A stretch of 64,000 nt of DNA from an uncultured Pseudodesulfovibrio sp. (lineage in GTDB: Bacteria > Desulfobacterota > Desulfovibrionia > Desulfovibrionales > Desulfovibrionaceae), in contig NZ_OY761823.1 of NCBI RefSeq assembly GCF_963664965.1, forward strand, positions 878,001 through 942,000, given 5' to 3'. Position numbers and translations under genes: made by a program. Every line of letters begins with the position of its first letter. Within the stretch, counting starts at the first letter, position 1. Under the pieces are notes generated by a model. It was not told the origin of the DNA, did no database searches, and saw only the letters and a list, made by a program, of their open reading frames with translations. Of the stretch, positions 25,481 through 34,210 are shown piece by piece.

Positions 25481-28057
25481 TTATCCCTTGAAGAATGAAT
25501 TGATGTCTTCCATCATTTTTTCCTTGTGGGCGCGGACCTGTATACGGTCTTTCATTATCATGTCGAGCTGGCGGGTGTGCATGATGACATGGCCGAGCAC
25601 TTCGAGACGGCGGACCATGTATTTCTGGTTGCGTCCTTCCACGCGGGCGGCGAGGCTGTCTTCCCATACGCGGGTGCGGAAACCGTATTCCTCCAGAATC
25701 TCGCCCACGAATTTCGCGCGCATGCGGCGGCGTTCCGGTTCGGCGGCTCCGCCGAAAAAACGGAAACCGATGTAATTCTCGACCTTGTGTTCGCCGGTTA
25801 GGGCCTCGGCACTGCAAAAGTGGAACCCGAAGCGGGACTGGAGCGAGCAGAATTCTTTGGAGATCATGAAATAGTTCTTGAACGCGAAATTGGTGCCCGC
25901 GGTCATGTTGAGGTTGGGGTTCATGGAGGCCTCGAACATGACGGAAAGGAAGCCGCGTCCGTTCATTGCGGGCGGACCTTCCCACGGCATGGCGTTCATG
26001 CCGCGCCACAGGGCGAGCATGGGGATGGACCCGATTTCTCCCAGCTCCACCCACTTGTCATCCGGTTCCCGCTTGAATCCGTCCTGAAGGTCCACCACCC
26101 AGAACTGTTTGGGAACCTTTTTCACATGCAGTTGCTTGGCTTCGTAGCGGGGGAAATGGCGGCTGTGGCCGAAGGAGAACATCTCGGCTACGGCTTTCTC
26201 GTGGCAGAAGCGGGTGATATCGTGCAGGCTCGTGCAGTTGGACGGGCGGAAGGCTATGTCGTCCGGGTCCAGCAGATGCAGCGGGGTGATGTATTTCATA
26301 ACGGCCTGCAATGTTTCGTACACCGGGCTGCCTTCCATGAGATTTTCATCCACGCACTCCATCTTGAGCACTGCGTCCACGACTCCGGGGAGGACGCGGC
26401 GTCCGTCCGCATCCACTGTGACGATATGCCCCGGCATGAGATGCTGCATGGCGTCCTTGACGCCGAACAGGGCGGGAACACCGAATTCCCGTGCGACCGT
26501 GGCCAAATGGCCTGCCGCGCTTCCCTGTTCCGTGACAATGGCGGATGCGCTGGGCAGCAGGGCCGCGAGATCCGGAGTGGGCCGCGGGGCAACCAGAACG
26601 TTTCCCGGTGAAAAGGTCATGGCATCGGCTCGGCGGGTGACCATATGGACAGCGCCGACTCCTGATCCGCCGCTTGCGCGGATGCCGCCAGTGATGAGCA
26701 CTTCGGCATCGTCCGGGAGTTGGGCCACCAACGGGGCCGGGGTGAGCATCAAGGCCCGGGCCTGTAGAAATATGACGCGGCCTGTCTTGTCGATGGCGAA
26801 TTCAATGTCCTGCGGATAGCCGAACTGGGTCTCGGTCCGCATGGCCTCGTTTGCCAGCTCCATGATCTGGCTGTCGGTAAGCGACGGTACGTTGATCTGG
26901 TCCGGGGGCAGTTCGCAGGTCTGCATGCCTTCGGTCGGCATGACCATTTCGCAGGTTTCCTTGCTGGCTATGTCGCGGGAAAGAATTTCCATGGTTTCGC
27001 GCCCGATGACAAAGGAATCGACGAGCCCTGCGCCGTCGACAACGGACTTGGGGCGGCCCCATGTGGCGTTGATGAGCACGGCATGGGAATGTTCGGACAG
27101 CGGGTCGTGGGTGTAGACCACGCCTCCGGCAGCGCATTCGATCATCTCCAGAAATCCGACACACATGGCGGGGTCTTCAAGCCCTTTGATCCGCCGGTAT
27201 CCCATGGCCTGCACGTTGTAGGTCGCGGCCACGACCTCCTTGTACGAATCAATGAGGTTGTCGGGGTGGACGTTGAGCAGTGAGGTGTACTGCCCTGCGA
27301 ACGAGGCGCCGCTTTCGTCCTCGCCGAGCGCGGAAGAGCGGACGGCCAGATGCGGCTTGCGTCCGAGGCGTCCTGTCAGGGCCGAGTATTCGCGTTTAAG
27401 AGCGTGAACCACGTCGTCCGGGACCGGGGTCTCCATGATGAGCTGGGCAATGGAGGAGGAGAGAATCTGCAATTCACTGGGCGACTCGGCTGCTGCGGTC
27501 TGGATGAGACGGTCGATTTCCTCGCGCAGTCCGTCGGTTTCGAGGAATTTGGAGCACGCCGCGGTCGTGAGCACGAATCCGTCCGGTACGAGCAGATTCA
27601 TGTTGTTTTTCAGTTCACCGAGGTGGGCCATCTTGCCGCCGCATTCCTCGGAGTCGTTGCGGTCTATTTCGGAAAGGGAGGCGGCCAGACGGCCTTCCAC
27701 ATGTTTGGTGACCGAAGGCAGGGCGGCCTGCATGTTGGCTCGGATGCCCTGAAATGCGTCAAAGAGTTTGGTGTATCGTCCCGGTGCGAGGCCGTCGAGG
27801 TGACGGATGATTGCATAGACCTGCACGGCCACCCGCGCCATTCGTGAGCGGATGAAGGAAAAACCGAAGGGGACCCTGCCCCGGAGCGCTTCCTCCATTT
27901 CGGCCATGGTCTCAAGTGCGTTGGTGTTGGCGGTCAGGAGCATGCGGAATTCGTGGTATCGCGCCTGAAAGTCTTCACGCAGTTGTTCCGGGCTGGGAGC
28001 TTCTCCACCCCGGAAAAACTGGCTGACCGCCTTGAAGATGTTTTTCACTGATTCCAT
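25481..28057 (-). CDS. PEP-synthase-like protein lacking the usual C-terminal PEP barrel
   Basis: A protein of 858 residues. After an N-terminal helical region (about 1-130) comes the ATP-grasp part of PEP synthase or PPDK (GELKNNMNLLVPDGFVLT, then AVRSSALGEDESGASFAGQYTS). The swivelling phosphohistidine domain has TEQGSAAGHLATVAREFGVP, with the phospho-accepting histidine at residue 517. The final 300 residues, which in PPDK form the PEP/pyruvate-binding barrel, instead show a different segment (PRYEAKQLHVKKVPKQFWVV and later GFRFFGGAAEPERRRMRAKF). It may transfer phosphate to another target. A receiver protein is encoded 13 bases upstream, which suggests a regulatory rather than purely metabolic role. 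Confidence 0.85.
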   Translation of the reverse strand: MESVKNIFKAVSQFFRGGEAPSPEQLREDFQARYHEFRMLLTANTNALETMAEMEEALRGRVPFGFSFIRSRMARVAVQVYAIIRHLDGLAPGRYTKLFDAFQGIRANMQAALPSVTKHVEGRLAASLSEIDRNDSEECGGKMAHLGELKNNMNLLVPDGFVLTTAACSKFLETDGLREEIDRLIQTAAAESPSELQILSSSIAQLIMETPVPDDVVHALKREYSALTGRLGRKPHLAVRSSALGEDESGASFAGQYTSLLNVHPDNLIDSYKEVVAATYNVQAMGYRRIKGLEDPAMCVGFLEMIECAAGGVVYTHDPLSEHSHAVLINATWGRPKSVVDGAGLVDSFVIGRETMEILSRDIASKETCEMVMPTEGMQTCELPPDQINVPSLTDSQIMELANEAMRTETQFGYPQDIEFAIDKTGRVIFLQARALMLTPAPLVAQLPDDAEVLITGGIRASGGSGVGAVHMVTRRADAMTFSPGNVLVAPRPTPDLAALLPSASAIVTEQGSAAGHLATVAREFGVPALFGVKDAMQHLMPGHIVTVDADGRRVLPGVVDAVLKMECVDENLMEGSPVYETLQAVMKYITPLHLLDPDDIAFRPSNCTSLHDITRFCHEKAVAEMFSFGHSRHFPRYEAKQLHVKKVPKQFWVVDLQDGFKREPDDKWVELGEIGSIPMLALWRGMNAMPWEGPPAMNGRGFLSVMFEASMNPNLNMTAGTNFAFKNYFMISKEFCSLQSRFGFHFCSAEALTGEHKVENYIGFRFFGGAAEPERRRMRAKFVGEILEEYGFRTRVWEDSLAARVEGRNQKYMVRRLEVLGHVIMHTRQLDMIMKDRIQVRAHKEKMMEDINSFFKG

Positions 28058-28070
28058 CCGTCGTTATCAA

Positions 28071-28517
28071 TTACATGGAAGATCCGCTCCCGGAGGTCGG
28101 CCGGTCCACGTCGACCGGGCATCCGTTTGATCCGTTCGACCGGAAACCGACAGCCTTGGCTGCGTCCAGTATCCTGCACAGCAGCCGTTCGGTGCTTGTG
28201 GGCTTGACCAGAAAGTCGAACGCCCCGAACGCCAGCGAATCCACGGCATCGTCCATGTCCGCGTGGCCCGAAAGCAGAATGACCTCAATGTCCGGGAAAC
28301 GTCCCTTGATGGCCTTGAGCACCTGCATGCCGCTCATTCCCGGCATCTTCACGTCGAGGACCACCACGTCAAACGCCTCGGATTCGATCAGCCCGAGCCC
28401 TTCGTTGCCGTCCGATGCGGTCTTCACGTCCAATCCCCGCCGACTCAATCTCTTGGACAGGGCGGAAGTGAATGCTTCTTCATCGTCAACCAGCAATACT
28501 CGATACGTTCTTTCCAT
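28071..28517 (-). CDS. Single-domain response regulator
   Basis: A protein of 148 residues with one receiver domain: acidic pair D11-D12, phospho-acceptor D55 in VVVLDVKMPG, and K105 in DFLVKP. The last 35 residues are disordered, rich in glycine and serine, and hold no output domain. GAGGTG lies six bases before the ATG. It is cotranscribed with the PEP-synthase-like gene 13 bases downstream. By sequence it is close to the three receivers encoded at 30791-32057 on the other strand, so the set likely arose by duplication. Confidence 0.9.
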   Translation of the reverse strand: MERTYRVLLVDDEEAFTSALSKRLSRRGLDVKTASDGNEGLGLIESEAFDVVVLDVKMPGMSGMQVLKAIKGRFPDIEVILLSGHADMDDAVDSLAFGAFDFLVKPTSTERLLCRILDAAKAVGFRSNGSNGCPVDVDRPTSGSGSSM

Positions 28518-28742
28518 GATACACCTCTTTCAGCTCTTGGCTGGATAGATACAATGAATATGCCAATTCGCCATCAGAGTGTGTGCCGGAAACATCCCTT
28601 TTTTTTCTCCATAGCATTGTTTGTCCTAACTCGCCACAAACGTTAGCCATTTTCTTTTGTTTGCTGAGAGAATAGTTTTATGGGCCGTGCATTTTTTTTA
28701 CTTTCTCTTTTCCTCTTGCACAAGAGCCTTCGTGAAAGTGGG

Positions 28743-28853
28743 GCGTTTTGTACCATCGGTATGTCGTTTCCGCGCAAATCCCCGCGGAGTGACGTTTTTC
28801 ATCCACCGAAAACGATGATGGTTCGTTTTGTACCACTGGGGTAAAACGTACCG
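28743..28853 (+). promoter_or_regulatory. Two repeated CGTTTTGTACCA sites, candidate enhancers
   Basis: The 12-mer CGTTTTGTACCA occurs at 28744-28755 and 28824-28835, exactly 80 bases apart. The second copy is part of an imperfect palindrome ending in AAAACG at 28843-28848. They lie about 190 and 270 bases upstream of the sigma-54 promoter, the normal range for NtrC-type activator sites. The function is inferred. Confidence 0.55.
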
Positions 28854-29012
28854 CTTTTTTCGAAAAACAACATTTGGCTGCGGCTTTTTGCCTCAGTCTC
28901 TTTTTGTTGCAAGTGGAGTTTTTTGCGGCATTTCTTTGTCGATAATCCTTTAATAATGCGGGTTTGTGATATCAGTTCCGGTTTTATGCCCTGAGGGTAG
29001 CCTGAAATCCCA

Positions 29013-29028
29013 TGGCACACGCCTTGCT
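29013..29028 (+). promoter_or_regulatory. Sigma-54 promoter
   Basis: TGGCAC at 29013-29018, five bases, then TTGCT at 29024-29028: a perfect match to the -24/-12 consensus with correct spacing. It lies 54 bases before the start codon of the kinase gene that begins the receiver-TauE run. Confidence 0.85.
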
Positions 29029-29081
29029 CATATGCTGGCAGCAACTCTTACAAGTGGGCCGTGTGCCAAGGTGAGGAAGGT

Positions 29082-30767
29082 ATGCAGATCGAAGAGAAGA
29101 CATCGTATGACAAGCTGTCGCGGAACATTGTTCTGACGGTACTCACGGTTTCGCTCGCACCGCTGATTCTGGTCGGCGGGCTGATTTTCGATCAGTTCAG
29201 TTCCATCTACCGTGAAAAGGTCTATGCCCACCTTGGCGAGGTGGTCGACAAGCATCAAGACAACCTCGATACTTTTCTTGAGGAGAAGCGTAGCGAGGTG
29301 CAGTACCTCGGACGCATCTTTTCCTATGACCAACTGACCGATCCCGTGTTTCTTGCGGAAACCCTCCGCAGCATGCAGCAGGAATACGGGCGTATTTTCG
29401 TTGATCTCGGTGTCGTGGACGAGAGCGGTCGACAAGTGGCCTATTCCGGTCCGTTCGACCTGCTGGGGGCCGATTACTCGGATGCACAGTGGTACAAGGA
29501 TTCCCGCAACACCGATACCGGCATCAGCGACGTGTTTCTCGGCTTGAGGCAGTCACCGCACTTCATCATCGCATGCAATTACCATTCGGGCGGAAAGGAG
29601 TGGACGCTCAGGGCGACCATCGACTTCCTCGCCTTTTCCCATCTGGTGGAAAACATCCGTATCGGCAAGACCGGATACGCCTATCTCATCAATCAGCGTG
29701 GGGCATTCCAGACCAAGCCCCCGGCCCATCACGACAAGCAATTCTCCCTCACTCCGGTGAAGACCATCCAGCGGCCCACCGCCGATGAAGACGTGACCAT
29801 ACAGGAAACCGAGGGAAGCGACGGCGAGACCTACATAACTGTATCTTCCTCCCTCAGGAACGTCTCCTGGGAACTCGTTTATCATCAGAATACGAGTGAC
29901 GCCTTTTCCGCAATGATCCGAAGCGAACTCTTTACTCTGGCCATCTTCCTGCTCGGCGGGCTGGGCATCGCCATCATGGCGGTCGTTCTTTCCCGCAAGC
30001 TCGTGGCAGGATTTAAGCTGGTGGATCGGGAAACCGAGCTTATGAGCAAGCAGATGGTGGAGACCGGCAAGCTGGCCGCCATCGGCGAACTCGCGGCAGG
30101 CATCGCGCACGAGATCAACAATCCTGTGGCCATCATGATCGAGGAGTCCGGCTGGGTCAGTGATCTGCTGGAGGACGAGACCGCCGAAATGAAGAGCCGT
30201 CAGGAGATCGAGCGGGCGTTGTCACAGGTGCGTACGCAGGGCCGACGCTGCAAGGACATCACCCACAAGCTGCTGAGTTTCGCCCGTCAGACGGATTCCC
30301 GTGTCACTGACGTGGCCCTGGCTCCGCTTATTCATGAGGTGGCTGAAATCTCCATGCAGCAGGCGCGGTACGCGCAAGTCAACTTTGATTTCGATCTGAC
30401 CGAGAGCATGCCCGAAGTCCGGGCCTCGGTTTCGGAACTCCAGCAGGTGTTCCTCAATCTCATCAACAATTCCATTCAGGCCATGGAAGAGACCAATGGC
30501 GGCACCCTGACCCTGTCCTGCGGGATCGAGGGCGGGCAAGCCGTGGTCACCGTGGCTGATACCGGTCCGGGCATTGCCGCTGCAAACCTGAGCCGGATTT
30601 TCGACCCCTTCTTCACCACCAAGCCGGTGGGCAAGGGGAGCGGTTTGGGATTGTCCATATGTTTTGGAATCATCCACCAGATGGGTGGAGAAATAGACGT
30701 TGAAAGTTCTGTGGGGATCGGCACGAAGTTCACCATTCGCCTGCCGTTCTCACTGCCGGAAGAGTAA
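29082..30767 (+). CDS. Membrane sensor histidine kinase with periplasmic Cache-type domain
   Basis: A protein of 561 residues. One transmembrane helix (about 15-36) is followed by a large periplasmic region of about 230 residues that resembles a double Cache sensor (GRIFVDLGVVDESGRQVAYSG and KTGYAYLINQRG). A second helix sits around 285-305. The kinase core has the phospho-accepting H343 in AGIAHEINNP, an N-box FLNLINNSIQAME, and G boxes VADTGPGIA and GSGLGLSICFG. The ATG at 29082 has GAGGAAGG upstream; the longer GTG frame is rejected. It is the first gene after the sigma-54 promoter and precedes three receivers. The ligand is unknown. Confidence 0.92.
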   Translation: MQIEEKTSYDKLSRNIVLTVLTVSLAPLILVGGLIFDQFSSIYREKVYAHLGEVVDKHQDNLDTFLEEKRSEVQYLGRIFSYDQLTDPVFLAETLRSMQQEYGRIFVDLGVVDESGRQVAYSGPFDLLGADYSDAQWYKDSRNTDTGISDVFLGLRQSPHFIIACNYHSGGKEWTLRATIDFLAFSHLVENIRIGKTGYAYLINQRGAFQTKPPAHHDKQFSLTPVKTIQRPTADEDVTIQETEGSDGETYITVSSSLRNVSWELVYHQNTSDAFSAMIRSELFTLAIFLLGGLGIAIMAVVLSRKLVAGFKLVDRETELMSKQMVETGKLAAIGELAAGIAHEINNPVAIMIEESGWVSDLLEDETAEMKSRQEIERALSQVRTQGRRCKDITHKLLSFARQTDSRVTDVALAPLIHEVAEISMQQARYAQVNFDFDLTESMPEVRASVSELQQVFLNLINNSIQAMEETNGGTLTLSCGIEGGQAVVTVADTGPGIAAANLSRIFDPFFTTKPVGKGSGLGLSICFGIIHQMGGEIDVESSVGIGTKFTIRLPFSLPEE

Positions 30768-30790
30768 CAGGAACAAGAGGAGGTTGTACC

Positions 30791-31222
30791 ATGTTTGACG
30801 CTACCATCTTACTCGTGGACGACGAAATGGGGTTTGTCGAAACCATGGCCAAGCGTCTGGAGAAGCGAAACATTCAGGTTTTCAAGGCCTATGACGGTGA
30901 TGCTGCCCTGCTGCAACTCGGCAAGCATCCCGAGATTCAGGTCGTTGTTCTGGATGTGAAGATGCCCATCAAGGACGGACAGACCGTATTGCAGGAGATC
31001 AAGCGTGATTTCCCGTTGGTCGAGGTCATTATGCTTACCGGTCACGCCACGGTCGAAAATGCTGTCGAAGGTATTCATAACGGTGCCTACGACTACCTCA
31101 TGAAGCCCTGCAAGCTTGAGGAGTTGACCGAAAAGGTTCGTGAAGCGGTCGCACTCAAGCAGGAGCATGAGGAAAAGGCCGTTGAAGAACGGATGCACGA
31201 TCTCACGCACAGGCTGGCGTAA
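30791..31222 (+). CDS. Single-domain response regulator
   Basis: A protein of 143 residues with a full receiver: D10-D11, phospho-acceptor D55 in VVVLDVKMPI, and K105 in DYLMKP. The tail of about 35 residues after the domain is a charged helix (EEKAVEERMHD), without a DNA-binding motif. It starts 23 bases after the upstream kinase and is the likely first phosphate acceptor. AGGAGG lies before the ATG. Confidence 0.92.
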   Translation: MFDATILLVDDEMGFVETMAKRLEKRNIQVFKAYDGDAALLQLGKHPEIQVVVLDVKMPIKDGQTVLQEIKRDFPLVEVIMLTGHATVENAVEGIHNGAYDYLMKPCKLEELTEKVREAVALKQEHEEKAVEERMHDLTHRLA

Positions 31223-31249
31223 ATGACTGAGGCTGCTGGAGGTGGAACC

Positions 31250-31666
31250 ATGTTCAAGAGAAAGGAAGACATACGGCTCCTGATCGTGGACGACGAGGTC
31301 GGATTCGCCGACGTGTTGCAAAAGCGCATGTCACGGCGGGGAGTCGTCGTTGAAACCGCATCCAGTGGAGAGGAAGCCGTGCGTATGCTGCGGGGGCGTG
31401 ATTTTGACGTCGCCGTTGTCGATCTCAAGCTTGAGGGCATGGACGGTATTGAAATTCTGAAGGTCTTCAAACTGCTGGCCCCGGAACTTCCGGTGCTCAT
31501 GCTCACCGGTCACGGGAGCGAAACCGCAGCCAAGGCCTGCATGGAGCTCGGTGCGAGCGACTACCTGTCCAAGCCCATTGATTTCGATCTGCTCCTGACC
31601 AAGGTCATGAGCGTGTGCACGAACGAGGAGGGCGCTGATGAACAGAATCCGGGTTCTGCTGGTTGA
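31250..31666 (+). CDS. Single-domain response regulator
   Basis: A protein of 138 residues with D14-D15, phospho-acceptor D58 in VAVVDLKLEG and K108 in DYLSKP. The start is placed at 31250, where GGAGGTGG lies six bases upstream. An ATG at 31223 that overlaps the previous stop codon would add nine residues. The stop overlaps the next receiver gene by 29 bases. There is no output domain, so it works through protein contacts or a phosphorelay. Confidence 0.88.
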   Translation: MFKRKEDIRLLIVDDEVGFADVLQKRMSRRGVVVETASSGEEAVRMLRGRDFDVAVVDLKLEGMDGIEILKVFKLLAPELPVLMLTGHGSETAAKACMELGASDYLSKPIDFDLLLTKVMSVCTNEEGADEQNPGSAG

Positions 31667-32057
31667 TGATGAAATAGGATTCATCTCTCCGCTCAGCAAG
31701 CGTCTGGCGCGGCGCGGGTTCGACACGCACACGGTGTCGAGCGGCCGGGAAGCGCTTGAGGCTTTTGGTGAGAGTTCTTTTGACATCGTTTTGCTCGACA
31801 TCAGGATGGAGGGCATGGACGGCATCAGGACACTCGGAGAAATCAAGCGGAAGCATCCCCTTGTGGAGGTGGTGATGCTCACGGCTCACGCCAACCCGGA
31901 TTTGGTCATATCGAGCCTTGCAATGGGGGCCTATGACTACCTGATGAAACCGGCTGATCTGAACGAACTTGTGCTCAAGATCGAGGATGCGGCTCAAAGA
32001 CGGAAAAAGAACCTGGCTCACGACGGACGTGACCGGGGAGAAACGGATACACAATAG
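31638..32057 (+). CDS. Single-domain response regulator
   Basis: A protein of 139 residues and the third receiver of the run, with D10-D11, phospho-acceptor D54 in IVLLDIRMEG and K104 in DYLMKP. The start lies 29 bases inside the end of the previous gene, so the two are translationally coupled; GAGGGCGCTG precedes the ATG. The basic, hydrophilic tail has no recognised output. The exporter gene starts 17 bases downstream. Confidence 0.9.
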   Translation: MNRIRVLLVDDEIGFISPLSKRLARRGFDTHTVSSGREALEAFGESSFDIVLLDIRMEGMDGIRTLGEIKRKHPLVEVVMLTAHANPDLVISSLAMGAYDYLMKPADLNELVLKIEDAAQRRKKNLAHDGRDRGETDTQ

Positions 32058-32074
32058 AGGAAGCGAGGATACAT

Positions 32075-33355
32075 ATGCGATTCTTCAACCAATGGGGCAG
32101 ATTCATGACGGCGGGGGCCGGAGCCCTTGCCCGGTGGGAAATTGACAATGCCAAGGCGATCATGGGCAACAGGAAAATGCTCGCGGTGATCGGCCTGATG
32201 CTCATACCGATCATTCTCGGCGGCATAGCGTTCGCCGATGATATCGGTCCTGTCCTGCCGGATCTGCTTGGCGGTAAAAAGGCTTACAGTCCGGCGTTTT
32301 ACAGCCTGGGCATTTTTCTGGTGTCCATTGCCATCGGCATGGGGGCGGGACTCATCACCGGCTGTATCGGTGCGGGCGGCGGTTTTATTATCGCTCCGGC
32401 GCTCATGTCTGCCGGTATCAAGGGAATTCTTGCGGTCGGTACCGACCTGTTCCATATCTTCGCCAAGGCGATCATGGGCAGTGTCATCCACCGCAAGCTC
32501 GGCAACGTGTCGGTCCCGCTGGCAGGTGTCTTTCTGATAGGCGCGGTTATCGGTGCCACTGTGGGTGGTCTCATCAACCGCGTGCTGTATGAAATCAATC
32601 CCGTGCTCAGTGATGCGTTCATCACCACGGTCTACTCCCTGATGCTCGGTTTCCTTGGAACCTATGCCCTGCTCGACTTTCTGCGTTCCCGCAAGTCCGG
32701 TGATGGGGGCGATGCACATGGCGGTTCCGAAGGTGCGGAACTGGGCGGCATTGCCAAGTCTCTCCAGTCCGTGAAGTTCCCGCCCATGATCGCGTTTGAT
32801 CAGGACCTCACTCCGGGCGGCCGCAGGATTTCGTGGGTGTTCCTCGTTCTCTCCGGCGCTCTCGTCGGTCTGGCAGCAGGTATCATGGGCGTCGGCGGCG
32901 GCTTCCTGACCTTCCCGATCTTCGTGTACGTTCTCGGCGTGTCTTCCATGACCACTGTCGGTACCGACATCTTCCAGATCGTGTTTACGGCAGGTTTTGC
33001 TTCGGTCACCCAGTATGCCATCTACGGCTTCATCTTTTACACGCTGGCCATGGGCATGCTCATCGGTTCGCTGCTGGGTATCCAGATCGGCGCGCTGGTC
33101 ACCAAGGTCGTGCCCGGTATCACCATTCGCGGTTTCTACGCCATGGCCGTGCTCGCCGGTTTTGTGAACCGGATATTTGCGTTGCCGGGTAAGCTCGGTG
33201 AGATGGGGATCATTCCCATTTCGCCCGGACTGGGAGCGATACTCAATGAAATAGGCATCTGGGCGTTCTTTGTCGTCATCGGCGGATTCTCCGTCTGGGT
33301 CATAGGAACGTTCTTGAAGAATATCAGTGCGCTCAAGAGGCAGGAGGTTCAATAA
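32075..33355 (+). CDS. TauE/SafE-family exporter
   Basis: A membrane protein of 426 residues with about nine hydrophobic helices. Two glycine-rich repeats are the family mark: GLITGCIGAGGGFIIAPALM near 93-112 and GLAAGIMGVGGGFLTFPIFV near 265-284. A soluble loop of about 60 residues joins the two halves. TauE/SafE proteins export sulfite, sulfoacetate or related organosulfur anions. In sulfate reducers sulfite is a plausible substrate, but this is not shown by the sequence. An N-terminal extension of about 40 residues before the first helix is longer than in many members. It is coupled to the receiver genes upstream and to a small membrane protein gene two bases downstream. Confidence 0.88.
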   Translation: MRFFNQWGRFMTAGAGALARWEIDNAKAIMGNRKMLAVIGLMLIPIILGGIAFADDIGPVLPDLLGGKKAYSPAFYSLGIFLVSIAIGMGAGLITGCIGAGGGFIIAPALMSAGIKGILAVGTDLFHIFAKAIMGSVIHRKLGNVSVPLAGVFLIGAVIGATVGGLINRVLYEINPVLSDAFITTVYSLMLGFLGTYALLDFLRSRKSGDGGDAHGGSEGAELGGIAKSLQSVKFPPMIAFDQDLTPGGRRISWVFLVLSGALVGLAAGIMGVGGGFLTFPIFVYVLGVSSMTTVGTDIFQIVFTAGFASVTQYAIYGFIFYTLAMGMLIGSLLGIQIGALVTKVVPGITIRGFYAMAVLAGFVNRIFALPGKLGEMGIIPISPGLGAILNEIGIWAFFVVIGGFSVWVIGTFLKNISALKRQEVQ

Positions 33356-33356
33356 G

Positions 33357-34043
33357 ATGATTTATAACAAGCGAGAATTCGGAGGCGGCCTCGCGCTGCT
33401 CGTCCTCTTCTTTGTCGTTCTGTTCGTGATGTTCCAGCCCATGTTCAAGGGACATAATGCCATGGAATATCTTGATGCCCTGTACAATTCCATCTCCAAG
33501 GGGTCGGTCTACTATGTCCCGGCCATGAAGGAGCAGGTAGAGACCATCAAGGGCAAGGATGTCGCCATGACACTGGATTATGGTGACACGGACCAGGCCG
33601 GTCAGACTGCGGCGATGTTCGTCAAGTCCGGTATCAACGCACGGGCCGAAGGTTCGGCCGTGACCGTGAACGGTTCTCTTGACGCCATACTGCTGGCGAC
33701 GCTGGCTGATTCCGACTTCATGTACCACAATGATGGAAAGGCCGTTTCGGAGAAGTACTCCCTTGAGCCTCGAAGAGCGCTCTTCAACTGGTGGACGACC
33801 CTGAAGCTGGTGGACAAGTATCTCAAGAGCCAAAACGCTTTTGCCGAGGCAAAGGTGACAGCCACCATTCAGAAGAAGGCGGTTGAAACAGCGTACAACT
33901 ACTTCGAAGTCGAACCTGTCCACATCATGGACAAGCTTGGTCTCGTGATCTTCTCGTTGGCCTTCTACGTGATCTATACGCTCTGGTATGGGTTCGCGAT
34001 CCTGTTCCTGTTCGAAGGATGGGGACTGAAGCTCAGTCATTAA
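33357..34043 (+). CDS. Membrane protein of unknown function, paired with TauE/SafE exporter
   Basis: A protein of 228 residues with one N-terminal helix (LALLVLFFVVLFVMF), an extracytoplasmic region of about 150 residues and a C-terminal helix (LGLVIFSLAFYVIYTLWYGFAILFLF). The middle includes DALYNSISKGSVYYVP and DYGDTDQAGQTAAMF, which match no family that I can name. The start at 33357 lies one base past the exporter stop codon, so translation is coupled. It could be an accessory subunit that gates or senses the exporter's substrate; that is inference from the pairing. Confidence 0.75.
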   Translation: MIYNKREFGGGLALLVLFFVVLFVMFQPMFKGHNAMEYLDALYNSISKGSVYYVPAMKEQVETIKGKDVAMTLDYGDTDQAGQTAAMFVKSGINARAEGSAVTVNGSLDAILLATLADSDFMYHNDGKAVSEKYSLEPRRALFNWWTTLKLVDKYLKSQNAFAEAKVTATIQKKAVETAYNYFEVEPVHIMDKLGLVIFSLAFYVIYTLWYGFAILFLFEGWGLKLSH

Positions 34044-34210
34044 CAGCCATCATACCCTATGCCCGGTGCGGCTCGACTCCGATACGGGGTCGGGCCGCGC
34101 CCCCTGAAATCGGGGTCTGGAGTTGTGGCTGGATGTTTTTGGGGAGAGTCGTGAGAAAATGTTTACTCCTGCGGCATTTCAATCTATTTTCATAGAATGA
34201 GAGGCAAAGA

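Noticed and set aside
32018-33352. 444-residue frame on the minus strand opposite the TauE/SafE gene
   Set aside because: Its composition (many H, D, R, Q) is that of a shadow of a GC-rich membrane protein gene on the other strand; there is no ribosome-binding site and the plus-strand product has clear family motifs.
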